A stretch of DNA of 40,880 nucleotides from contig JAFUOX010000031.1 in NCBI GenBank assembly GCA_017481725.1, positions 1-40,880 of the forward strand. Reading direction: 5' to 3'. A program made the position numbers and the translations under genes. Source of the stretch: Kiritimatiellia bacterium. Lineage in GTDB: Bacteria; Verrucomicrobiota; Kiritimatiellia; RFP12; UBA3636. A model generated the notes under the pieces. It did no database searches, was not told the origin of the DNA, and saw only the letters and a program-made list of their open reading frames with translations. This document shows, one piece after another, positions 8,638 through 15,853 of this stretch (position 1 is its first letter; each line of letters opens with the position of its first letter).

Positions 8638-8966
8638 GTATCTAATGATAAATTTAAAATTTAAAGACTTCTTGTGAACCTAGCGCATCACTGTGTCTCT
8701 TTTCTCTGGGAAAACACACTTAGTGTGTTTTTATGCGGGGTAAGGAGAATAATTTTTTGGAGTAGATTCGCGCAACGCGCTCGCTCTGCGTTCCACGATT
8801 GCGTGCGCACCCGCTCGCTCTTTAAATTGTTGTCCCGTTGATTGTTGGCTGTTGATTGTTGATTGTTGGTTTTACGCCTCCCATCCTACTCAGCTCCCAG
8901 TCTTCCTCGGGCGGGAGCCAGCGTAGGATTAGCCATCACGTACGCGCGCGTCAAGCACGCCGCACG
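8638..8966. repeat. Palindrome-rich intergenic island, part 2
   Basis: No gene is seen. A perfect inverted repeat of AAAACACAC and GTGTGTTTT around TTA sits at 8711-8731. The TTTTC...GAAAAC just before it could form a competing hairpin. A GTTGATTGTTG-type short direct repeat lies at about 8835-8870. A larger hairpin at 8883-8929 pairs ATCCTAC with GTAGGAT and GCTCCC with GGGAGC. A 10-bp palindrome, ACGCGCGCGT, lies just downstream of the regulator's stop. The CACAC/GTGTG unit resembles one at 38523-38535, where it is followed by a similar TTTTC(T/C)GGGAGAA-type sequence. Confidence 0.65.
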
Positions 8967-9974
8967 CTATTGCTTTAGAGAGTCGCGCCAAATAATTTGT
9001 GGCTGAACTTTGATGGTTGTTAAAGGAGTTTTATTTGTTAAATGATCAACCATCATATCTGCTGCTTTTTCTGCAATTTCCTCAGACATAGAGTCAAAGG
9101 TTGTTATAGGAACATTGCTATAATTGGATAAAGTAAAATTATCTCCACCACAAATCATTACATCCTTCGGAATGTTAAGCCCGAGAGATTGTAAATGACG
9201 TTCTACGGTGATAGCCATAAGATCGTTTGCACAAACTACAGCGTCTGGCTTGAAATTAACAATTTCAGGCAAGTGAGAAGTAAGCTCTTCAACAAAATCC
9301 TCGGTCTCGAGCTCTATGTGCATAGATTTTACTTTTGGAGCAGTTTTTAATGCCTCTGTAAAACCAGCGAATCGCTGTGAGAATGAGAAACCATGTTTAG
9401 AACCAACGCCACAAATTCGCTTTGCCCCATTGTTTATGCAGGTTTTTGTCAATTTATATACAGGCTGAAATTGCTCAGTATAGATGGCTGGATATTCATC
9501 TATCTTATTTGTTAAAAAAACAAATGGGAACTCTTCTGCAAAAAGCTCTTTGTGAAAGCAATGCTCTGGGCGTGCACCCCAAATGAAAAGTCCGTCAATT
9601 TCATTGCGTTTAAAAATATTTATATATTCACGACTCTCAATAAAGGTAGAATCGTAATATAGGGGTAAGCAACGATACCCCTTAGAAAAAAGGCAACGAC
9701 AAAGCGAGAAGAGGAGCTTTGAAAGATCCTCTGTTCGCTTAAAATTGTCGTGGCAAGCCACAAAGCCAATAACCTTTGATTTTTTTGCAAAGAAGCGTGA
9801 AGCATGAATACTTGGGTGATAATCAAGCTCATTACAAATGGCCAAAATTTTGTCGCGAGTGGCTTGTGTTACTGGAATTTTACATTCCTTACCAGAAAGC
9901 ACTCTAGAGACAGTAGAAGGAGCAGTGCCAGAAAGCTCCGCAATTTGTTTAATTGTAATTTTCTTCTTTGGCAT
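8967..9974 (-). CDS. LacI-family transcriptional regulator
   Basis: The 335-residue protein has the full LacI/GalR layout. The N-terminal helix-turn-helix (ITIKQIAELSGTAPSTVSRVL, from about residue 5) is followed by a hinge helix region (YHPSIHASRFFAKKSKVIGF) and a periplasmic-binding-protein-like effector domain with FIWGARP, RFAGFTEAL, DAVVCANDLMAI and DVMICGGDN. It binds an operator as a dimer, and a sugar or nucleobase effector changes its affinity. It starts 17 bases after the purE stop on the same strand, so it is probably the last gene of the purD-purE unit. A PurR-like role or control of a distant sugar operon are both possible; the sequence does not decide. Confidence 0.9.
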   Translation of the reverse strand: MPKKKITIKQIAELSGTAPSTVSRVLSGKECKIPVTQATRDKILAICNELDYHPSIHASRFFAKKSKVIGFVACHDNFKRTEDLSKLLFSLCRCLFSKGYRCLPLYYDSTFIESREYINIFKRNEIDGLFIWGARPEHCFHKELFAEEFPFVFLTNKIDEYPAIYTEQFQPVYKLTKTCINNGAKRICGVGSKHGFSFSQRFAGFTEALKTAPKVKSMHIELETEDFVEELTSHLPEIVNFKPDAVVCANDLMAITVERHLQSLGLNIPKDVMICGGDNFTLSNYSNVPITTFDSMSEEIAEKAADMMVDHLTNKTPLTTIKVQPQIIWRDSLKQ

Positions 9975-9991
9975 TTATAAAAAAGAATTTA

Positions 9992-10495
9992 TTATAGAGA
10001 AGCATTAAGCTTTGCATCAGCTGCGATAACCTTATCACGTAGCTGTTGCTTGCGCTGTAGTAGGCGTTCAGCAAGAGCATTATCGCTAAGAGCAAGAATT
10101 TCTGCTGCAAGGATAGCTGCATTAGTAGCACCAGCAGAGCCTAGAGCAACCGTAGCAACAGGAATGCCAGAAGGCATTTGAACAGTTGCAAGAAGAGCAT
10201 CTAATCCATTTAGTGCACCACCTTGAACAGGAATGCCAATCACAGGAAGAGTTGTGTGCCCTGCTATAACACCTGCTAGATGTGCAGCACCACCAGCTGC
10301 TGCAATGATTACCTTAATACCACGATCACGAGCAGTTGCAGCATATTCGCAAGCAATGTCAGGTGAGCGGTGTGCAGAGATAACTCGCACCTCATGTGGA
10401 ATCTCAAACTCGTTCAAAAAATCATGTGCCTTTACAACTAGCGACCAATCAGAGTCGCTGCCCATTACGATACTTACTACTGGTTTTGCGTCCAT
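9992..10495 (-). CDS. purE: N5-carboxyaminoimidazole ribonucleotide mutase (PurE, class I)
   Basis: This enzyme moves the carboxyl group of N5-CAIR to give 4-carboxy-aminoimidazole ribonucleotide in purine synthesis. The 167 residues are typical for a stand-alone class I PurE. Clear signatures are MGSDSDW (11-17) for phosphate binding, SAHRSP (40-45) with the active-site His, AAAGGAAHLAGVIAGHT, and GIPVQGGALNGLDALL. It starts 6 bases after purD, with a ribosome-binding site (AAGGAAT) inside the purD stop region. The class I form implies a PurK partner elsewhere in the genome (inference). Confidence 0.96.
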   Translation of the reverse strand: MDAKPVVSIVMGSDSDWSLVVKAHDFLNEFEIPHEVRVISAHRSPDIACEYAATARDRGIKVIIAAAGGAAHLAGVIAGHTTLPVIGIPVQGGALNGLDALLATVQMPSGIPVATVALGSAGATNAAILAAEILALSDNALAERLLQRKQQLRDKVIAADAKLNASL

Positions 10496-10501
10496 TTCAA
10501 A

Positions 10502-11782
10502 TTATTCCTTTTCTAGCTTTAGAGCTCTGTGAGCAATGTCTGTGCGATATTCAGCACCATCATATTTAATCTTTAAAATAGCACGATAAGCCTTAGCAAC
10601 AGTTTCACGGAGGTCTGGGCCATGAGCAGTTACGCCTAGGACTCTGCCACCGGCTGTAACAACGGTGCCATTTTTAAGTGCTGTGCCAGCATGGAAAACA
10701 TCAACATCTTCATCCTGCTCAGCCGCTGCGATGCCCTCAATAGGATTGTCTTTGTCATATTTGCCAGGATAACCACCAGCAACCATAACAACACAAACGC
10801 AATTTCCTGGCTTCCACTTAATCATCTCCTTTGAAAGTGTGCCATCAATACATGCATTCATTGCCTCAACCATATTGAAATCCATACGAGGTAAGATTGA
10901 TTGTGTTTCTGGGTCACCAAAGCGACAATTAAATTCAACAACGCGTGGACCAGTAGGTGTTAGCATGATGCCAGCATAAAGGATGCCCTTATAGACAATG
11001 CCACGCTTACGTAGCTCTGCAACAACTGGCTCAAGAATGCGGTTTTGAACAACAGCAAGCATATCCTCTGTAACGCATGGAGCAGGAGAATAAGAACCCA
11101 TACCTCCTGTGTTAGGACCTTTATCATTATTTAGAAGGCGCTTGTGATCCTGAGCAGAAGCAAGAGGAACAATGTGCTCTCCATCAACAAAAGCTAGGAT
11201 TGATGCCTCTTCACCAGTCATAAATTCTTCAATTAGAACCTCAGAAGCAGAATCACCAAATGATTTTGTAATAAGCATTGTATCAATTGCTTCTTCGACC
11301 TCAGCTTGGTTCATGCAAACAGATACACCTTTACCTGCTGCAAGACCATCTGCCTTTAGCACAACAGGAATGCCAAACTCTTTAATCTTAGCACGTGCCT
11401 CATCTGGTGAGTGTACAACAGCACAACGAGCTGTTGGAACACCAGCTGCAATCATAACATCCTTTGCAAACTTCTTGCTGCCTTCCATCTGTGCTGCAGC
11501 CTTGCATGGACCAAATGCACGAATACCTTTTTCTGAAAGTGCATCAACAAGACCAAGACATAGAGGAACCTCTGGGCCAACAATAACTAAATCTGGCTTG
11601 TTTTCTAATGCCCAAGCAACAATTCCTTCAATGTCATCTGCCTTAATAGAAAGATTAGTTGCTAATGCTGCTGTTCCAGCATTGCCTGGTGCGCAAAATA
11701 GCTCTACGGCTGGATCATCCTTGCGTACCTTCCATACGATTGCGTGCTCGCGGCCACCATTGCCGATTACAAGTATTTTCAT
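10502..11782 (-). CDS. purD: Phosphoribosylamine-glycine ligase (GAR synthetase)
   Basis: PurD joins glycine to 5-phosphoribosylamine using ATP, the second step of purine synthesis. The 426-residue length is standard. The N-terminal domain shows GNGGREHAIVWK (7-18) and VGPEVPLCLGLVDAL. The ATP-grasp domain carries KADGLAAGKGV (143-153), NDKGPNTGGMGSYSPAP and EFNCRFGDPETQ, the last with metal-binding Glu and Asn. A ribosome-binding site (CGGAG) sits about 9 bases before the ATG. It lies 17 bases after pcnB and 6 before purE on the same strand, so all are probably co-transcribed. Confidence 0.97.
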   Translation of the reverse strand: MKILVIGNGGREHAIVWKVRKDDPAVELFCAPGNAGTAALATNLSIKADDIEGIVAWALENKPDLVIVGPEVPLCLGLVDALSEKGIRAFGPCKAAAQMEGSKKFAKDVMIAAGVPTARCAVVHSPDEARAKIKEFGIPVVLKADGLAAGKGVSVCMNQAEVEEAIDTMLITKSFGDSASEVLIEEFMTGEEASILAFVDGEHIVPLASAQDHKRLLNNDKGPNTGGMGSYSPAPCVTEDMLAVVQNRILEPVVAELRKRGIVYKGILYAGIMLTPTGPRVVEFNCRFGDPETQSILPRMDFNMVEAMNACIDGTLSKEMIKWKPGNCVCVVMVAGGYPGKYDKDNPIEGIAAAEQDEDVDVFHAGTALKNGTVVTAGGRVLGVTAHGPDLRETVAKAYRAILKIKYDGAEYRTDIAHRALKLEKE

Positions 11783-11799
11783 AATTTATACTCCGTTGG

Positions 11800-13320
11800 T
11801 TAATTATGTTTTTCAGCTGTACCTGCTTCTTGTGTGTCTGAAGAGGCTGGAGTAGAAGCAGATGCTTCTATTGCTGTATTTTCAGAAGCGTTTTGGTTTG
11901 CATCTGGGTTTTTATTCCCCTTCTTACGTCTTCTGCGTTTCTTCTTTTTTGATGGTATCCCTTCATTTTCCTGAGCCTGATTTTGCTGTTGTGGCTGTTT
12001 CCCCTTTTTAGTAGGAGAGGAGTGAGGGAACATATCATATTCATTTTTTAGCTCTTGCTGATGTGGCTCGAGCGGATTTATTTCAACAAATTTTTCAAAG
12101 CCAATTTTCCATGCTTCAATTTCACTTAGTGCCTTTGAATCCTCTCTTGCGATTGCAGCGATTTCCCAAAGGGCTTGAATAAGTGGGTATGCCTGTTTTG
12201 AATATAGCTTATTTTTCTTTTGTTGCTTTGTTTTATAAAAATCATAACTCACCAATGCCTCTGCAACAGAGAAACAAATAAGCTTAGGAAGATTCCATGC
12301 TGGTGTTGAGAAAGGTGATTTAAAGATTTTGAAAATCAATTGGTTTGCTAGCTCATAGCGCTCTTCTATTGAAGCAGAAGGAGAAACCTGAGAAAAATAG
12401 ATTGGTGCTATGAGAGAGCTCATCTTAAGTGCTACATCAGAGATAAATGTTCGTGCTTGCTTATCCTCAGTATTGTAGCTTACATTTAATTTGTCAAATG
12501 CAGCAAGAAAATTCCAAAGATTAGATTTTTTGCCGCCAGAGATTTTTAAGTATTCCTCAATTTCTGGCAAAAGCTTTGCCATAAGCTTTGAATCCCAAAG
12601 CTTGCGGAAGGATTTTTCTGCCTTTGAAAATGCAAAAAGACGCATAGTTTCTTCAAAGATGCGTGGCTTTGATGCCTGAAGAATTTCATCTCCATGCTTT
12701 GCAATTGCCTTAAGAGAGTCTGAATGAATCTTGAAATCAAGGCGAGCAGAAAGGCGTATTGCTCGTAGCATACGAACAGGGTCCTCTCGGAAACGTATGT
12801 TAGGATCACCAATTGAACGTAGCACACCATTTTCTAAATCTTTGATGCCGCCAGTATAATCAATAATTGAAGATGTTTTTACATCGTAAAAGAGTGCATT
12901 TACAGTAAAATCGCGGCGCTGTGCATCCTGTTCTGGTGTTCCAAATAAATTGTCTGCATCTTGGTATAGAGCTCCTACCGCTGATAGGTCAGTGTCCTCG
13001 TTTGGATTTGGAGCACGCCTAAATGTGGATGTCTCTATTTGCTTGTTGCCAAAAACAATAAGTGCAAGCCTAAAACGCCTACCAATAAGAAATGCATTTT
13101 TGAAAAGCTGGCGTATTTGGCGTGGTCGTGCATCTGTTACAATATCAAAATCCTTTGGAGTGCGATCAAGCAAAATATCTCTCACTCCGCCACCAACAAG
13201 GTAAGCAGTATATCCAGCTTTATTGAGTCGGTGGATAACATTTAATGCATCTCGATCAATGTTGGCGGGTGAAATCTTTTCGTTTAATTTCTTTTTCCTG
13301 CGCAAAAGTAAGGACATCAT
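11800..13320 (-). CDS. pcnB: Poly(A) polymerase / CCA-adding-family nucleotidyltransferase
   Basis: The 506-residue class II nucleotidyltransferase has YLVGGGVRDILLDRTPKDFD near residues 40-59. The GG motif and the metal-binding D57 and D59 are visible, followed by RRDFTVNALFYD and the tRNA-nucleotidyltransferase head signature REDPVRMLRAIRLSARL. A long C-terminal extension is rich in Gln, Lys and Arg (SKKKKRRRRKKGNK at about 450-464), then Ala/Ser-rich. Such a basic tail is typical of bacterial poly(A) polymerase I rather than CCA-adding enzymes, which favours PcnB. PcnB adds 3' A tails that speed RNA decay. The gene begins with two consecutive ATG codons; either could be used. It sits between the GT2 gene and purD in one operon-like run. 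Confidence 0.86.
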   Translation of the reverse strand: MMSLLLRRKKKLNEKISPANIDRDALNVIHRLNKAGYTAYLVGGGVRDILLDRTPKDFDIVTDARPRQIRQLFKNAFLIGRRFRLALIVFGNKQIETSTFRRAPNPNEDTDLSAVGALYQDADNLFGTPEQDAQRRDFTVNALFYDVKTSSIIDYTGGIKDLENGVLRSIGDPNIRFREDPVRMLRAIRLSARLDFKIHSDSLKAIAKHGDEILQASKPRIFEETMRLFAFSKAEKSFRKLWDSKLMAKLLPEIEEYLKISGGKKSNLWNFLAAFDKLNVSYNTEDKQARTFISDVALKMSSLIAPIYFSQVSPSASIEERYELANQLIFKIFKSPFSTPAWNLPKLICFSVAEALVSYDFYKTKQQKKNKLYSKQAYPLIQALWEIAAIAREDSKALSEIEAWKIGFEKFVEINPLEPHQQELKNEYDMFPHSSPTKKGKQPQQQNQAQENEGIPSKKKKRRRRKKGNKNPDANQNASENTAIEASASTPASSDTQEAGTAEKHN

Positions 13321-13343
13321 AGTATGAAGCTACCTAAATATAA

Positions 13344-14060
13344 TTAGGATTGTCCTTTCTTAAATTTGCGCTTTTCGGAACGAAAATGGGAAAGCATTTT
13401 GAAAAATCTAATTGTGTCACGTACTGGGCGTATTTTGCTCTTTTCTTCACCATATATTGTAGAAGTAGGTGCTTCTGCAATTTTGTATCCATTTAGAGAA
13501 ATTTGAAGTAGGTGCTCAGATTCTGCTGAAAAGCCACCAGAGGAGCATTTTATGCAAAGAGGCAAAACCTTTGCGGTGTATAGACGGAATCCATTTTGAG
13601 TGTCCGATACCTTTTGCCCAAGACTTCTACTGAGAAGCCAACTCATAAATTTATTTGTAACAAGTCGAATAAAAGGCATTCCGGTAGTATTTGCCATACG
13701 AGAGCCAACAATCATATCGGCACCAGTTTCGTTCCATGCATTAACAAAGTTAATGATTTCTGCCGGAGGATGTTGACCATCACCATCAAGAGTAATTACA
13801 GCATCATATTTGTTTTCTAAGGCATAGGTAAAGCCAGTAATCATTGCATTGCCTTTGCCCTTGTTTACATCATGTACAATAACATAAGCACCTGCTGCAC
13901 GTGCTTCTTCAGCAGTTCTATCAGGGGAACCATCGTCAACGACAACTACATCACCTAGCTTTGTCTGAATAGCCTGTGATGCGACATTTCTTATAGCAGA
14001 TTCTTCCTTGTAGCAAGGGATGAGAATCATTATTTTTCGTTGTTGTTTATTGTCTTCCAT
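13344..14060 (-). CDS. Family 2 glycosyltransferase (dolichyl-phosphate-mannose-synthase-like)
   Basis: The 238-residue GT-A fold enzyme has ILIPCYKEE at the start, VVVVDDGSPDRT (38-49) for nucleotide binding, the DXD-type motif LDGDGQHPP (91-99), and the acceptor-side motif SDTQNGFRLY. It lacks C-terminal membrane helices, so it resembles the catalytic part of polyprenyl-phosphate sugar transferases and probably makes a lipid-linked sugar or another envelope glycan at the inner face of the membrane. The stop is 23 bases before pcnB on the same strand. Donor sugar and acceptor are unknown. A weak -35/-10 pair (TTGAAA, 17 bp, TTAAAT on the - strand) lies in the 122-base gap upstream. Confidence 0.87.
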   Translation of the reverse strand: MEDNKQQRKIMILIPCYKEESAIRNVASQAIQTKLGDVVVVDDGSPDRTAEEARAAGAYVIVHDVNKGKGNAMITGFTYALENKYDAVITLDGDGQHPPAEIINFVNAWNETGADMIVGSRMANTTGMPFIRLVTNKFMSWLLSRSLGQKVSDTQNGFRLYTAKVLPLCIKCSSGGFSAESEHLLQISLNGYKIAEAPTSTIYGEEKSKIRPVRDTIRFFKMLSHFRSEKRKFKKGQS

Positions 14061-14182
14061 AAAGAAACTTTTTTATTCAATTTGTAATTCGAATATTTAA
14101 CCAAAATTACGATAATTTTTCAAGCAATTGTTGGTGCTAGAACGTCTCTGAAGCACTCAATAAAAAAGGCTTGTTTTATCTG

Positions 14183-15001
14183 CTATTTAACTATTTTTAC
14201 ATCATCAAAATGTAGGCGAGTGCGATGATCTGAGCCAGTAGTTTCTACCTCAAGATCTTTGATTACCCAACGCTCATCACCTTCTGCAACCTCAAGTTTT
14301 TGCACTGCACGAACCCAAAGCCTGCGAGTCTCATTGCCAGTGCTGTCATTTTGCGTTGCTTGCATCAGTACACGCTGTGCTTTATCAAGCCACACCTTCC
14401 CAAATGAGCAGCTTTGTGTTGCTGTTGGTGGGGTGAGCTTAATTATGTCGCAATCCCTTCCTTTAACATCTCCCTCGCCAACAAGCTCAGGATTTTTCCA
14501 CCATAGAAAATCCATTGTCGCATCAATCCATGTAACATCAGAACCCAATACTGTGTCATTAACCTTTGGTGCAGGAATTTGTGCTCCTGCAGGTGTTTTC
14601 ATGTTGCGTGAAAGTGTAATAGCACCTGCGGCATCACGCTTTATTGTTACATCATCTACTAATTCACCCTTTAGTGAGTAGAACTTATATGTGGCATATG
14701 GCTCAGCTGTTCCCCAACAAACATTTGCCAAAAAATTATATTCGCTTATTTCAATACCGTAACGGCGTCTCATTGTGAGGCGGCCAGTTAGCTGTAGCTC
14801 TTCAGGAGGGAATCGAGCAATGCAATCAGACATAAGCATTGAGGCAGAAGCCTTGGATTCTGTTGAACCTTCAGCTGGTTGTTCAATGTATTGAAGAATA
14901 CTAGGTGCTTTTATTGCTTCGGCAGGCTTGCTATCTGTTTCAGCGGCAATAGAAAATGATGAAATAGACAACAATAGAACAACAATGATATTTTTCTTCA
15001 T
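14183..15001 (-). CDS. Outer-membrane lipoprotein-sorting (LolA-like) family protein
   Basis: The 272-residue exported protein has a signal peptide (MKKNIIVVLLLSISSFSIAA). The body fits the LolA-like outer-membrane lipoprotein-sorting family: an antiparallel sheet region with EELQLTGRLTMRRR, then the recognisable LGSDVTWIDATMDFLWW, a GRDCDIIKLTPP strand and KVWLDKAQRVLMQA. Classical LolA is about 200 residues and carries lipoproteins across the periplasm; these longer relatives have no proven substrate. The gene is 22 bases after the methyltransferase gene in the run that contains the secretin gene, so it could help deliver or assemble envelope components of that system (inference). Confidence 0.72.
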   Translation of the reverse strand: MKKNIIVVLLLSISSFSIAAETDSKPAEAIKAPSILQYIEQPAEGSTESKASASMLMSDCIARFPPEELQLTGRLTMRRRYGIEISEYNFLANVCWGTAEPYATYKFYSLKGELVDDVTIKRDAAGAITLSRNMKTPAGAQIPAPKVNDTVLGSDVTWIDATMDFLWWKNPELVGEGDVKGRDCDIIKLTPPTATQSCSFGKVWLDKAQRVLMQATQNDSTGNETRRLWVRAVQKLEVAEGDERWVIKDLEVETTGSDHRTRLHFDDVKIVK

Positions 15002-15022
15002 AGCAAGTTCTTCTAATATAAA

Positions 15023-15823
15023 TTATAAACGAGGAGAGAGCACGGCCTCTTGCATTGTACGTCCATCTGAAAGCACAGGAGAAATTCTTTCTCTCCATTG
15101 CTTGCGCTCAGCAGTAATAACAGAAACAAATCCCTTACCACCGAGAATGAAATAATCAAGCTGGTTTGCCAACCAGTAATTTGGAGATTTCTTTACTGGT
15201 GTGCTTGCTGTGCTTTGCTCATATTCGCGAATTCTTGCTAGCTCAGTAAAGAATTTTGAATAATTTTCCACTGAAATAACATTGTAGCCAGTACTGAAAA
15301 GCTGAAAAATCTCTTTTTGAGACATAGCCATATTTATTGGTGAAAAACCATTCAATTTAGATGCAAGCTTCTTTCTAATGTAAGAAATAATGCTTAATGG
15401 TCGTTTGTTTTGTATTGCAATTATGAGGCGACCATTTATCTTTAGAACGCGATGACACTCCTTAATAAATGCTTCTGTAGAAGGCATTGCAGGAAGAATA
15501 TCAAGAGCAACGATAATATAGTCAAAAGACTGATTTGCATATGGAAGCTCTCCATTTATGCCAAGGCATGATACATTAGGGTCCGCAAGAAGCTTGGAGG
15601 TAAACTCAAGAAGCCTTGGTGAGCGAACGACTGTTGCCCAGCTTCCACCAGCTTTTCTAAGCTCCTTTGACATAATAGGATTAGGCATACCAACATCAAG
15701 AAATGTTTTTGTTGCTCTTCCAGATAGAGGAAAGCTTTTAATGATTGTGCTTATCTGTAGCTTTAGTGGCAGACTTGATTGGTATTTGCGTAAGTATTTT
15801 TGCTCTAGTTCATCCATGTTCAT
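15023..15823 (-). CDS. Class I SAM-dependent methyltransferase (type 11-like)
   Basis: The 266-residue protein has a Rossmann methyltransferase core. Motif I is KTFLDVGMPNP (39-49), a degenerate form of the usual D-x-G-x-G. A SFDYIIVALDILPAMPS segment stands where motif II/post-II is expected, followed by ECHRVLKINGRLIIAIQNK, typical of the Methyltransf_11 family. The glycine-poor motif I weakens the case for activity, although the overall pattern persists. AGGAGA lies 5 bases before the ATG. It is placed directly downstream of the secretin gene (30-base gap) and upstream of the LolA-like gene; the substrate is unknown. Confidence 0.75.
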   Translation of the reverse strand: MNMDELEQKYLRKYQSSLPLKLQISTIIKSFPLSGRATKTFLDVGMPNPIMSKELRKAGGSWATVVRSPRLLEFTSKLLADPNVSCLGINGELPYANQSFDYIIVALDILPAMPSTEAFIKECHRVLKINGRLIIAIQNKRPLSIISYIRKKLASKLNGFSPINMAMSQKEIFQLFSTGYNVISVENYSKFFTELARIREYEQSTASTPVKKSPNYWLANQLDYFILGGKGFVSVITAERKQWRERISPVLSDGRTMQEAVLSPRL

Positions 15824-15853
15824 AATGTCTCCTAGAAATAATTAAGGTGGTGG

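Noticed and set aside
8711-8732. Terminator for the LacI-type regulator gene
   Set aside because: The AAAACACAC/GTGTGTTTT repeat is symmetrical and over 230 bases past the regulator stop, next to a pseudogene. It fits the palindrome family better than a dedicated terminator.
11172-11855. 227-residue open frame antisense to purD
   Set aside because: purD is a clear full-length gene on the other strand. The antisense frame is a codon-bias shadow rich in Ser and Ala.
14259-14681. 140-residue open frame antisense to the LolA-like gene
   Set aside because: Shadow of a gene with a good signal peptide and ribosome-binding site; no independent support.
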